Assembly (NCBI RefSeq): GCF_042686195.1
Contig: NZ_JBHUOQ010000001.1
Span: 248,001 to 312,000 of the forward strand
Direction: 5' to 3'
From: Corticicoccus populi
GTDB lineage: Bacteria; Bacillota; Bacilli; Staphylococcales; Salinicoccaceae
Length of the DNA stretch: 64,000 nucleotides
In this document: positions 1 to 8,728 of the stretch, piece after piece
Numbering within the stretch: the first letter of the stretch is position 1
Layout: each line of letters starts with the position of its first letter
Translations under genes and position numbers: made by a program
The notes under the pieces: model-generated
Seen by the model: the letters and a program-made list of their open reading frames with translations, nothing else
Databases searched by the model: none
Told to the model about the DNA's origin: nothing

Positions 1-777
1 ATGTTTTTAACAGCCGGGGTATTGGCGGCGTGTAATAATGAGCCGGTTGAAGAAACCACTGAAGAGGAAACACCCGCTGAAGAAACGGATAATCAAAGTA
101 ATACTGATTCCGAGGCTGAAGAAGAAAGCGGCGAAAGCGATGAAGGCAGTGACGAAAGCAGTGAGAATACGGATGTTGATTTAACGGCAGAGGGAATTAT
201 AGATGAATCGATCCGTCAGTACGGAGATACATTGAGCTATGAAATGAGGCACAATTATGTAATTTCAAGTGGAGATGACGAAGAGGAAATCCGGTTGATT
301 ACGACACGCAGCGACCAAAATGAACTGAAAGTGGACGTGAATACACCGGATGATACATTTTCACATTACATTATTGAAGGGGAGCATTTTATTTATATTG
401 ATGGTGATTTTGAGTTCCAGGAAGAAGACGTTGATATTTCAGGTTCATCCTACGGGGATATTGTTTCAGGTCTGGAACCATTCAAAGATGCATCATTTTC
501 TGAAACTGAAGACGGCTATGTTTTGACAAAAACAATAGAAAATGATGAGGCGTTTGCCGAGCTTCTGCCTGAAGAGCTGATTTCTGAAATTCCGGAAGGC
601 GGAGCGGAAGGGACGATTGAACTGCTGTTTAATAATGACTTCCAATTTAATGGATCGAATCTCGATGTAACTCTGGAAGAAGACGGAGAGACTTATCAAT
701 TAACGTCAAATAGCACTATCCGCGGTGTCGGGACACTTGATGTGATTGAAAAACCAAACGGTATGTCAGAGCAATAA
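1..777 (+). CDS. Putative cell-surface lipoprotein (5' end probably outside window)
   Basis: A lipobox (LAAC, Cys at residue 11 of the visible frame) is followed by about 50 residues very rich in Glu, Asp, Thr and Ser, a flexible acidic linker, and then a roughly 190-residue beta-rich domain. This is the architecture of Gram-positive lipoproteins such as the DUF6612/LolA-like group, where a lipid-anchored domain sits outside the membrane. Only ten residues with no basic charge precede the lipobox, too few for a signal peptide, so the true start almost certainly lies upstream of base 1. Function is unknown. Lipoprotein call fairly secure; domain family tentative. Confidence 0.7.
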   Translation: MFLTAGVLAACNNEPVEETTEEETPAEETDNQSNTDSEAEEESGESDEGSDESSENTDVDLTAEGIIDESIRQYGDTLSYEMRHNYVISSGDDEEEIRLITTRSDQNELKVDVNTPDDTFSHYIIEGEHFIYIDGDFEFQEEDVDISGSSYGDIVSGLEPFKDASFSETEDGYVLTKTIENDEAFAELLPEELISEIPEGGAEGTIELLFNNDFQFNGSNLDVTLEEDGETYQLTSNSTIRGVGTLDVIEKPNGMSEQ

Positions 778-844
778 GTTTATCTTATGAAATGATATAA
801 GATAATTAACTCTTTGTTATAACGGACCCGGGAAGTATGTTATG

Positions 845-878
845 CTGTGAATACCCTTTATTTAAAGGGCTTTCACAG
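845..878 (+). other. Imperfect long hairpin in the lipoprotein-citZ gap
   Basis: CTGTGAA (845-851) pairs with TTCACAG (872-878), and the inner CCCTTTA arm (854-860 region) pairs with TAAAGGG (863-869), around a short loop. No T-run follows, so it is a poor intrinsic terminator; it could end the lipoprotein transcript weakly or be a protein-binding site upstream of citZ. A smaller AT-rich hairpin lies at 780-805 just after the lipoprotein stop. Confidence 0.35.
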
Positions 879-921
879 TATAAAAGTGGATATTTACATG
901 CTGCAGTATAACGTTTTGCTT

Positions 922-952
922 TTGTTCACAAAAAGTCATAATTTGATATAAT
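922..952 (+). promoter_or_regulatory. Candidate citZ promoter
   Basis: TTGTTC (922-927) and TATAAT (947-952) are separated by 19 bp, about 50 bp before the citZ start. The -10 is perfect, the spacing rather long. It would drive citZ-icd-mdh. Confidence 0.45.
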
Positions 953-1001
953 GTAGTTAACATTCATATTTTAGTGATGAAATTTCAGAGGAGGATATTT
1001 T

Positions 1002-2117
1002 ATGTCTCAAAAGAAAGGTTTAGAGGGGATTGTGGTTGCTGACTCCCGTATCAGTTCAATTATCGGGTCACAGCTCACATATTGCGGTTATGAAATTGAT
1101 GACCTTGCGGAGAATGCATTGTTTGAAGAAGTTGTTTATTTATTATGGAATGACCGCCTGCCGAACCAGCAGGAACTTAAAGAGTTCAGTGATAAATTAT
1201 TTGAATTAATGAATTTAGATGAAAGAATTTACGATCATTTTAAAAATTATCCGATTGAATCTGTGCATCCAATGACTGCACTGCGTACTGCATTGTCATT
1301 CACAGCACATTTTGATGCGAATGCCGAGAATACTTCAGATGCTGCCCAGAAAGAGAAGGCATTGAGAATTCAGGCACAGCTTCCGGCACTCGTGGCATCA
1401 TTTGCCCGTGTCCGCAATAATCAGGAAGTAATCAAACCTAAAAAAGGATTGAGCTATGCTGCGAATTTCCTGTATATGCTGAATGGTGAAACACCGACAG
1501 ACGTACAGGAAGAAGCGATGAATAAAGTACTTGTACTGCAGGCAGATCACGAGTTGAATGCTTCTACATTCACGGCCCGTGTGTGTGTGGCAACTGAATC
1601 AGATATTTACTCAGGCATTACTGCTGCAATCGGCGCATTAAAAGGTCCACTGCACGGCGGAGCAAACGAACAGGTGATGAACATGCTGAAAGAAGTCGGC
1701 TCACTTGATCAGGTTGATGCGTATATTCAAAAGAAAATTGACAACAAAGAAAAGATTATGGGTATCGGTCACAGAGTTTATAAAGAAGGCGACCCGCGTG
1801 CCAAGTATTTGAAACATATGTCGAAGAAGCTGACAGAAGAAAACGGTGAAGGCGAGCTGTTTGAGATTTCCAAGAGAATCGCTGAAATCGTTGAAAAGGA
1901 AAAAGGTCTTCTTCCGAATGTTGATTTCTACAGTGCAACTGTTTATCATTCACTTGGAATTTCTTCAGATCTATTCACACCAATTTTCGCAATGAGCCGT
2001 GCTTCAGGCTGGACAGCGCACATTTTAGAACAGTATGCAGATAACAGACTGATTCGTCCAAGAGCTGAATATGTCGGTGCAACAGGAAGAAAATACGAAG
2101 CAATTGAAAACAGATAA
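1002..2117 (+). CDS. citZ: Citrate synthase
   Basis: 371 residues, the usual length of the short bacterial citrate synthases. It condenses oxaloacetate and acetyl-CoA to citrate, the entry to the TCA cycle. Catalytic elements are visible in order: LHGGANE (His near residue 217), GHRVYKEGDPRAKYL (His near 256) and NVDFYSATVYHSLG (Asp near 307). A strong GAGGAGG ribosome binding site lies 8-10 bases before the ATG. First gene of a tight citZ-icd-mdh series (34 bp and then 20 bp gaps) that ends in a terminator at 4412-4440, so the three are probably co-transcribed, as in Bacillus. Confidence 0.97.
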   Translation: MSQKKGLEGIVVADSRISSIIGSQLTYCGYEIDDLAENALFEEVVYLLWNDRLPNQQELKEFSDKLFELMNLDERIYDHFKNYPIESVHPMTALRTALSFTAHFDANAENTSDAAQKEKALRIQAQLPALVASFARVRNNQEVIKPKKGLSYAANFLYMLNGETPTDVQEEAMNKVLVLQADHELNASTFTARVCVATESDIYSGITAAIGALKGPLHGGANEQVMNMLKEVGSLDQVDAYIQKKIDNKEKIMGIGHRVYKEGDPRAKYLKHMSKKLTEENGEGELFEISKRIAEIVEKEKGLLPNVDFYSATVYHSLGISSDLFTPIFAMSRASGWTAHILEQYADNRLIRPRAEYVGATGRKYEAIENR

Positions 2118-2151
2118 TCTATTGATAATAATTTTTGGAGGTATTTTATAA

Positions 2152-3420
2152 ATGGCAAGTGAAAAAATTCAAACTCAAAACGGTGAACTTACAGTTCCAA
2201 ATCATCCGGTTATTCCATTTATCGAAGGGGACGGAATTGGTCCTGACATCTGGAAAGCATCTCAAAGAGTATTAGACGGAGCGGTTGAAAAAGCATATAA
2301 CGGCGAAAAGAAAATTGACTGGAAAGAAGTATATGCAGGACAAAAAGCATATGACCAGACAGGTGAATGGCTGCCGCAGGCAACACTTGATACAATCGAT
2401 GAATATTTACTTGCGATTAAAGGTCCTTTGACAACACCAATCGGTGGTGGAATCCGTTCATTAAATGTGGCACTTCGCCAGGAGCTGGATTTATTTACGT
2501 GTCTGCGTCCCGTAAGATATTTTGATGGTGTTCCTTCACCGTTAAAACGTCCTGAGGATACTGATATGGTTATCTTCCGTGAGAATACTGAAGATATTTA
2601 TGCTGGTATTGAATTCCAGGAAGGTACTGAAGAAGTGAAAAAAGTGATTAACTTCCTTCAGGATGAAATGGGTGCCAAAAATATCCGTTTCCCTGAAACT
2701 TCCGGTATCGGTATTAAGCCTGTATCAAAAGAAGGTACAGAACGTCTTGTGCGTGCAGCGATTAACTATGCGATTGAGCACAAACGTCCTTCAGTTACAC
2801 TGGTTCATAAAGGGAATATCATGAAATTTACAGAAGGCGGCTTTAAAGCATGGGGCTATGACCTTGCGGAAAGAGAATTCGGCGATAAAGTATTTACATG
2901 GAAAGAATACGATAAAATCGTTGAGCAGGAAGGCAGAGAAGCTGCGGATAAAGTTCAAAGCGAAGCTGAAGCGGCAGGTAAAATCATCGTGAAAGATTCA
3001 ATCGCGGATATCTTCTTGCAGCAGATTTTAACACGCCCGAAAGAATTCGGCGTTGTTGCGACAATGAACTTAAACGGAGACTATATCTCTGATGCACTTG
3101 CAGCGCAGGTCGGCGGAATCGGTATTGCACCGGGTGCGAACATCAACTATGAAACAGGACATGCAATCTTTGAAGCGACTCATGGTACAGCACCTAAATA
3201 TGCCGGTCTTGACAAAGTGAATCCTTCATCAGTTATTTTATCAGGTGTATTACTTCTTGAGCATATCGGATGGCAGGAAGCAGCGGATCTGATTACTAAG
3301 TCAATGGAGAAAACAATTGCATCCAAAGTAGTAACATATGACTTTGCACGTCTAATGGATGGTGCAACTGAAGTGAAATGTTCTGAGTTTGGTGATGAAC
3401 TGATTAAAAACATGGATTAA
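2152..3420 (+). CDS. icd: NADP-dependent isocitrate dehydrogenase
   Basis: 422 residues, full length for the Bacillus/E. coli-type enzyme that oxidatively decarboxylates isocitrate to 2-oxoglutarate. Visible motifs: FIEGDGIGPDIW at the N-terminus, GGGIRSLNVALRQ with the substrate-binding Ser, RENTEDIYAGIE, and near the C-terminus HGTAPKYAG, whose Lys-Tyr pair is typical of NADP-using members. The ATG has a TTTTGGAGGT Shine-Dalgarno 10 bases upstream. Second gene of the citZ-icd-mdh unit. Confidence 0.97.
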   Translation: MASEKIQTQNGELTVPNHPVIPFIEGDGIGPDIWKASQRVLDGAVEKAYNGEKKIDWKEVYAGQKAYDQTGEWLPQATLDTIDEYLLAIKGPLTTPIGGGIRSLNVALRQELDLFTCLRPVRYFDGVPSPLKRPEDTDMVIFRENTEDIYAGIEFQEGTEEVKKVINFLQDEMGAKNIRFPETSGIGIKPVSKEGTERLVRAAINYAIEHKRPSVTLVHKGNIMKFTEGGFKAWGYDLAEREFGDKVFTWKEYDKIVEQEGREAADKVQSEAEAAGKIIVKDSIADIFLQQILTRPKEFGVVATMNLNGDYISDALAAQVGGIGIAPGANINYETGHAIFEATHGTAPKYAGLDKVNPSSVILSGVLLLEHIGWQEAADLITKSMEKTIASKVVTYDFARLMDGATEVKCSEFGDELIKNMD

Positions 3421-3440
3421 TAATTTAAGGAGTGATTCTT

Positions 3441-4373
3441 TTGACCAGAAAGAAAATATCAGTTATCGGTGCCGGTTTTACCGGTGCGACGACTGCTTTT
3501 ATCGCAGCTTCAAAAGAACTGGGTGATGTTGTCCTTGTAGATATCCCGCAGGTGGAAAAACCGACACAGGGGAAGGCACTTGATATGCTTGAGGCAATGC
3601 CTGTCCTCGGGACTGATTCGAAAGTGACAGGTACGAGTGATTACAGTGACACAAAAGATTCTGATATAGTGATTATCACTGCCGGTATCGCAAGAAAGCC
3701 GGGAATGAGCAGGGATGATCTGGTACAGACCAATCAGAAAGTGATGCAGTCAGTGACGAAGGAAGTGGTTAAACATTCTCCGGATACCACTATACTGGTA
3801 CTGACAAACCCTGTAGACGCTATGACTTATACCGTTTATAAAGAGTCAGGTCTGCCGAAAGAAAAAGTAATCGGACAGTCCGGTGTCCTCGATACGGCAC
3901 GTTTTTGTACTTTTGTAGCAGAAGAACTGAATGTTTCTGTAAAAGACGTCAAAGGTTTCGTTCTTGGCGGTCACGGTGATGACATGGTTCCTTTAATCCG
4001 TTATTCAAGTGTCGGTGGTGTTCCGCTCGATAAACTTCTCGATGACGAAACGATTTCCGGAATTGTTGAACGTACACGAAAAGGCGGAGCGGAAATTGTT
4101 GGACTGCTTGGTAACGGTTCTGCATACTATGCACCTGCAGCGGCACTTGTACAGATGGCAGAAGCGATTTTAAAAGACCAGAAACGACTGCTTCCGGCGA
4201 TTGCACTTCTTGACGGTGAATATGGTTATAATGATGTGTATCTCGGAGTGCCGACGATTTTAGGTGAGAACGGTATCGAGAAAATTGTTGAACTTGATTT
4301 AACAGACTCGGAAAAAGCTGAACTTCAAGTGTCGAAAGAATCCGTTGAAAAAGTTATGAAGGTTTTAAAATAG
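3441..4373 (+). CDS. mdh: Malate dehydrogenase (NAD)
   Basis: 310 residues of the LDH/MDH superfamily. The Rossmann glycine motif GAGFTGATTAF is near residue 9, the catalytic HGD is in GGHGDDMVP, and the substrate loop reads ARKPGMSRDDL, the malate-type loop with Arg after Ala rather than the lactate-type Gln. It interconverts malate and oxaloacetate, supplying the adjacent citrate synthase. I chose the TTG at 3441: AAGGAG (3428-3432 region) lies 8 bases before it, whereas the in-frame GTG at 3432 overlaps the ribosome binding site. Staphylococcus aureus, as I recall, lacks mdh here, so its presence is a Bacillus-like trait. Confidence 0.93.
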   Translation: MTRKKISVIGAGFTGATTAFIAASKELGDVVLVDIPQVEKPTQGKALDMLEAMPVLGTDSKVTGTSDYSDTKDSDIVIITAGIARKPGMSRDDLVQTNQKVMQSVTKEVVKHSPDTTILVLTNPVDAMTYTVYKESGLPKEKVIGQSGVLDTARFCTFVAEELNVSVKDVKGFVLGGHGDDMVPLIRYSSVGGVPLDKLLDDETISGIVERTRKGGAEIVGLLGNGSAYYAPAAALVQMAEAILKDQKRLLPAIALLDGEYGYNDVYLGVPTILGENGIEKIVELDLTDSEKAELQVSKESVEKVMKVLK

Positions 4374-4411
4374 TATTGCGAAAATTATAAACCCTACGTA
4401 TAATAAACAGT

Positions 4412-4440
4412 CGTCTGAATATTTCAGACGGCTTTATTTA
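4412..4440 (+). terminator. Intrinsic terminator after citZ-icd-mdh
   Basis: Perfect 8-bp stem CGTCTGAA (4412-4419)/TTCAGACG (4423-4430) with a 3-nt loop, followed by a T-rich tail. It separates the TCA genes from the transporter gene. Confidence 0.8.
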
Positions 4441-4460
4441 TTTTGGGAGGTAAGTTAAAA

Positions 4461-6026
4461 ATGGAAAGTGGTAGAAAGAAAAATGGTCTCTTCCAAAAAT
4501 TTCTGGATTTTGTAGAATGGCTCGGTAATAAACTGCCGCATCCAATCACATTGTTCGCTTTACTTGCAGGGATTACATTAATCGCTTCTGCAGTTTTTTC
4601 AATGTTTGAAATTGAAGTGGAGCATCCAGGGGAAGACGGCGGAACAGTAACAGTCAATAATTTATTAAACAGTGAAGGTATTAATTATATTTTCTTAAAT
4701 ATGACTGATAATTTCATCAATTTTGCACCGCTCGGAGTAGTACTGGTGACAATGCTTGGTATCGGTATTGCCGAACGTTCAGGATTAATCAGTGCAGCTT
4801 TGAGAGGATTTATCCTGTCAATTCCTAAGAATTTAATTACAGCAGGACTGGTATTTGCAGGTATTATGTCTTCAATTGCTACAGATGCAGGATATGTTGT
4901 ACTGCCGCCTTTAGGTGCAGTGATTTATCTGGCGCTCGGCAGACACCCGCTTGCCGGTCTGGCAGCAGCTTTTGCCGGGGTCTCGGCTGGATTCTCTGCG
5001 AATCTGCTGCTAAGCGGTACTGACGCAATGCTTGCAGGATTAACAATTGATGCAGTCAATATGATTGACCCTGCCTATGCTGAAGGTATGAATATTGCGA
5101 TGAACTGGTTCTTTATCGCAGCAAGTGTATTTTTACTGACGTTTGTCGGCTGGTTTGTATCGGATAAGATAGTTGAACCGCGTCTTGGAAGTTTCAGTGC
5201 CGGAGATTCAGATGATCCAACTGTAAACGATGAAGACATGAACGGCCTGCAGCCGATTGAGAAAAAAGGTCTCATTGCTGCAGGAATCTCAATTGTAGTC
5301 AGTGTGATTTTAGCAGCGCTGCTTGTTGCACTGCCAAATTCTCCGATGCGTGGTGCGGATGAAATCGGCAGTTATCTTGATACAATCATTCAGTCACCAT
5401 TCATGGATGCATTAGTGCCGATTATCACAATTTTATTCTTTATACCGGGTCTGGTATACGGTCTGGTTACGAAGAGTATTAAAAATGATAAGGATGTCGC
5501 GAATCAATTAACTGAAACGATGGCAACAATGGGAATGTTTATTGTGCTTGCATTTACAGCAGGACAGTTTGTTGCATTCTTTGCAGAATCTAATTTTGGT
5601 GTCATCATTGGTGTTTACGGTGCAGAAATACTTGAAGCTGTTAATATCAGTGGTATTCCGTTGTTAATTGGTTTCATGCTGGTAGTTGCTTTTGTTAATT
5701 TATTTATCGGGAGTGCAAGTGCGAAATGGGCGATGATGGCGCCGGTTTTTGTGCCGCTCTTAATGCAGTTCGGTTTTTCACCGGAACTGACAACAATGGC
5801 ATACCGTGTTGCAGATTCTTCAACCAACATTATTACACCGTTAATGACGTATTTCGCAATCATCATTGCATTTGCTCAGAGATATGATAAAAATATCGGA
5901 ATCGGAACACTGATTTCCGTCATGCTTCCGTACTCTATATTCTTCTTCATATTCTGGTCATTGATGCTGATTGTCTGGATGTGGATCGGCATACCGCTCG
6001 GACCGAACGCACCGGTTCATTACTAA
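4461..6026 (+). CDS. abgT: AbgT-family transporter (p-aminobenzoyl-glutamate type)
   Basis: 521 residues with many hydrophobic segments; the organisation and C-terminal block (GTLISVMLPYS...WIGIPLGPNAPVHY) match the AbgT family, inner-membrane carriers named for uptake of p-aminobenzoyl-glutamate, a folate breakdown product, though some members export sulfonamides. The ATG at 4461 follows GGGAGG with a good gap; the TTG at 4443 lies before that site. It stands alone between two terminators, in the place where related genomes carry phoPR before polA. An AbgB-like hydrolase occurs 30 kb away (36534). Substrate is inferred from family only. Confidence 0.88.
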   Translation: MESGRKKNGLFQKFLDFVEWLGNKLPHPITLFALLAGITLIASAVFSMFEIEVEHPGEDGGTVTVNNLLNSEGINYIFLNMTDNFINFAPLGVVLVTMLGIGIAERSGLISAALRGFILSIPKNLITAGLVFAGIMSSIATDAGYVVLPPLGAVIYLALGRHPLAGLAAAFAGVSAGFSANLLLSGTDAMLAGLTIDAVNMIDPAYAEGMNIAMNWFFIAASVFLLTFVGWFVSDKIVEPRLGSFSAGDSDDPTVNDEDMNGLQPIEKKGLIAAGISIVVSVILAALLVALPNSPMRGADEIGSYLDTIIQSPFMDALVPIITILFFIPGLVYGLVTKSIKNDKDVANQLTETMATMGMFIVLAFTAGQFVAFFAESNFGVIIGVYGAEILEAVNISGIPLLIGFMLVVAFVNLFIGSASAKWAMMAPVFVPLLMQFGFSPELTTMAYRVADSSTNIITPLMTYFAIIIAFAQRYDKNIGIGTLISVMLPYSIFFFIFWSLMLIVWMWIGIPLGPNAPVHY

Positions 6027-6033
6027 TAAGATT

Positions 6034-6064
6034 GACGCAGACTTTGTTCTGCGTCTTTTTTTGT
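6034..6064 (+). terminator. Intrinsic terminator after abgT
   Basis: 8-bp stem GACGCAGA (6034-6041)/TCTGCGTC (6048-6055), 6-nt loop, then a run of eight T. Confidence 0.9.
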
Positions 6065-6092
6065 TGGATTATCATTATATGCTAGGTATAAT
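6064..6092 (+). promoter_or_regulatory. polA promoter
   Basis: TTGGAT (6064-6069), 17-bp spacer, TATAAT (6087-6092), about 30 bp before polA and immediately after the preceding terminator. Confidence 0.8.
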
Positions 6093-6122
6093 TAACTTGA
6101 AATGACTTTAGGAGCGTGACTC

Positions 6123-8720
6123 ATGAATAAATTGATATTAATTGACGGAAACAGTATTGCATTCCGGGCGTTTTACGCACTGCCTCTGTTATCAAATCAA
6201 AGCGGTCTTCACACAAATGCATTATTCGGCTATGCCAGATTACTTGAAAAAATCATCGAAGATGAAGAACCGACACACTTTTTAGTCGCGTTTGATGCAG
6301 GAAAATCCACCTTCAGACATCAGGCATATAAAGAATATAAAGGCGGCAGACAGTCTACACCGCCGGAGCTCGGCGAGCAGTTTGCACCAATCAGGAAATT
6401 GATTGATGCCTACGGTATTAAACGCTATGAAGTGAGTGAATACGAAGCGGATGATATTATGGGGACGCTCAGCCGGATGGGTGATGAAGAAGGTTTTAAA
6501 ACAATCATCATTACGGGTGATAAAGATTTAACGCAGCTCGCAAGTGAGCATACGGATGTTTACTTTACTAAAAAAGGAATCAGTGATATCGAAGTCTATA
6601 CTCCGGATCATGTAAATGAAGTATACGGCTTAAAACCGCTGCAGATTATTGATCTTAAAGGATTGATGGGTGATAAGTCCGATAATATTCCCGGAGTGCC
6701 GGGTGTCGGCGAAAAAACAGCGCTTAAACTCCTTCACGCGTACGGCTCAGTGGAAGGTGTCTATGAAAACATTGATGCGGTCGGCGGCAAGAAGCTGAAA
6801 GAAAACCTTACAGAGAATAAAGACACCGCTTTAATGAGTAAAGAGCTTGCTACGATTTATCGTGAAGTACCGTTTGATTTCGATTTAGACAGCTTAAAAT
6901 TTGATAAAGACAACAATGAAAAACATGCGATCTTTAAAGAATTTGAATTTAATTCACTCCTTGAAAACGTGGATGCTGAAGCGGCAGAGGAAAAAGAAGC
7001 ATTTACAGACGAACTGACGGATGATTTAAGTGCTCTCGGCAAAAATATTTCACTGCATCTGGAAGTGCATGAGGATAATTATTTATTCAACGCACCAGAG
7101 TATGTGGCAGTCACTGACGGCAGTAAAACTTTTATCAGCAGGACAGAGGATGTGGACACTGATGAATTATTAAAGGTGCTGAATCACAGTGACACTGTCA
7201 ACAGTTATGATATTAAACGTCAGATTGCACTGCTGAGTCACCTTGGAATTCAGTTTACAGATTTTACGAGTGATATTATGCTCGCAAGCTTCTTACTGGA
7301 TCCGTCTAAAAAGATTATCGGTGTCAGTGAGACTGTTCAGGATTACGGTTTTTCAATAGACAGTGATGATTTCGTATACGGTAAAGGCAGAAATAAAAAA
7401 ACACCGACGGAAGAAGAAATGATTTCTTTCCTAAATGATAAAGTGATGGCGGTGCATCAATCACTGCCGCTCGTTAAAGAGAAGCTCGAAAAAGATGAGA
7501 TGCTTGAATTGTGGCAGGACCTGGAAATGCCTCTGTCTAAAGTACTCGCTGACATGGAACTCAGAGGTATTACCGTGGATGTATCACGTCTTAAAAGCAT
7601 GCAGGAAGATATTGATGTGCGTTTAAAAGAAATAGAATCTCATATTTATGAGCTCGCGGGTGAAGAGTTTAACATTAATTCACCGAAACAGCTCGGTGTG
7701 ATATTATTTGAGAAACTTGCCCTCCCGGTGATTAAAAAGACAAAGACTGGATATTCAACAGCTGTTGATGTTCTTGAGGCACTTTTAAATAAGCATGATA
7801 TTATACAGTACCTGCTGGATTACAGAACGTTATCCAAACTACAGTCAACATATGTGGTCGGCCTGCAGAATGAAATTCGTGATGACTCAAGAATCCATAC
7901 CCGTTTTAATCAGACGCTTGCTCAGACAGGACGTTTATCATCTGTAGAGCCGAACCTTCAAAATATCCCGATCCGGATTGAGGAAGGCAGGAAAATCAGA
8001 CGCGCATTTGTCTCAAAAGATGATGACCATGTGCTTCTGGCACTTGACTATTCACAGATTGAACTGCGTGTTCTGGCGACAATTACCGGTGATGTGACCA
8101 TGACTGAAGCTTTCAGCAGCGACACGGATATTCATACAAAGACTGCGATGGAAGTGTTCGGTGTCGAACATGATGAAGTGACATCATTGATGAGACGGAA
8201 CGCAAAAGCGGTCAATTTCGGAATTGTCTACGGCATCAGTGATTATGGACTCAGTCAAAACCTTCATATTACGCGTAAAGAGGCTAAGGCATTCATAGAT
8301 AATTATCTTGACTCTTTCCCGGAAGTGAAGCAGTTTATGAGTGATGTCGTTCAGGATGCAAAGCGTGACGGTTATGTTAAGACGCTGATGAACAGACGCA
8401 GATACATTCCTGATATTCAGAGCAGAAATTTCAACGCCAGAAGTTTCGCGGAACGAACAGCAATGAACTCTCCGATTCAGGGGAGCGCCGCGGATATCAT
8501 TAAGCGCGCAATGGTAAAGTATGCAGAAGATGAAGCAGCACAAAAATTTAATGCGGAACTATTGCTGCAGATTCACGATGAATTGATATTTGATGTGCCG
8601 AAAGATGAAATTGAAGCATTTATTCCTGTGATTCAAAATATTATGGAACATGCGCTAGAATTGAAAGTGCCGTTAAAAGTAGACTACGGCTACGGCAAAG
8701 ACTGGTACGAAGTGAAGTAG
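6123..8720 (+). CDS. polA: DNA polymerase I
   Basis: 865 residues. The N-terminal 5' nuclease domain (about 1-290) starts with LILIDGNSIAFRAFYALP and has the helix-hairpin segment DNIPGVPGVGEKTALKLL. The middle 3'-5' exonuclease-like domain appears degenerate, as in Bacillus. The polymerase domain shows motif A (LDYSQIELRVLA), motif B (RRNAKAVNFGIVYGISDYGL) and motif C (QIHDELIFDVP). It removes RNA primers and fills gaps in repair and lagging-strand synthesis. It has its own promoter and is followed by mutM after 8 bp, so polA-mutM-coaE probably form a repair-centred operon. Confidence 0.97.
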   Translation: MNKLILIDGNSIAFRAFYALPLLSNQSGLHTNALFGYARLLEKIIEDEEPTHFLVAFDAGKSTFRHQAYKEYKGGRQSTPPELGEQFAPIRKLIDAYGIKRYEVSEYEADDIMGTLSRMGDEEGFKTIIITGDKDLTQLASEHTDVYFTKKGISDIEVYTPDHVNEVYGLKPLQIIDLKGLMGDKSDNIPGVPGVGEKTALKLLHAYGSVEGVYENIDAVGGKKLKENLTENKDTALMSKELATIYREVPFDFDLDSLKFDKDNNEKHAIFKEFEFNSLLENVDAEAAEEKEAFTDELTDDLSALGKNISLHLEVHEDNYLFNAPEYVAVTDGSKTFISRTEDVDTDELLKVLNHSDTVNSYDIKRQIALLSHLGIQFTDFTSDIMLASFLLDPSKKIIGVSETVQDYGFSIDSDDFVYGKGRNKKTPTEEEMISFLNDKVMAVHQSLPLVKEKLEKDEMLELWQDLEMPLSKVLADMELRGITVDVSRLKSMQEDIDVRLKEIESHIYELAGEEFNINSPKQLGVILFEKLALPVIKKTKTGYSTAVDVLEALLNKHDIIQYLLDYRTLSKLQSTYVVGLQNEIRDDSRIHTRFNQTLAQTGRLSSVEPNLQNIPIRIEEGRKIRRAFVSKDDDHVLLALDYSQIELRVLATITGDVTMTEAFSSDTDIHTKTAMEVFGVEHDEVTSLMRRNAKAVNFGIVYGISDYGLSQNLHITRKEAKAFIDNYLDSFPEVKQFMSDVVQDAKRDGYVKTLMNRRRYIPDIQSRNFNARSFAERTAMNSPIQGSAADIIKRAMVKYAEDEAAQKFNAELLLQIHDELIFDVPKDEIEAFIPVIQNIMEHALELKVPLKVDYGYGKDWYEVK

Positions 8721-8728
8721 GTGGAAAT

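Noticed and set aside
845..878. Hairpin as a standard intrinsic terminator
   Set aside because: No T-run follows the stem; kept only as a structural element.
3432..4373. Lactate dehydrogenase as identity of mdh
   Set aside because: The substrate loop has ARKPGMSRDDL (malate type), not the QKPG-type lactate loop, and the gene follows citZ-icd.
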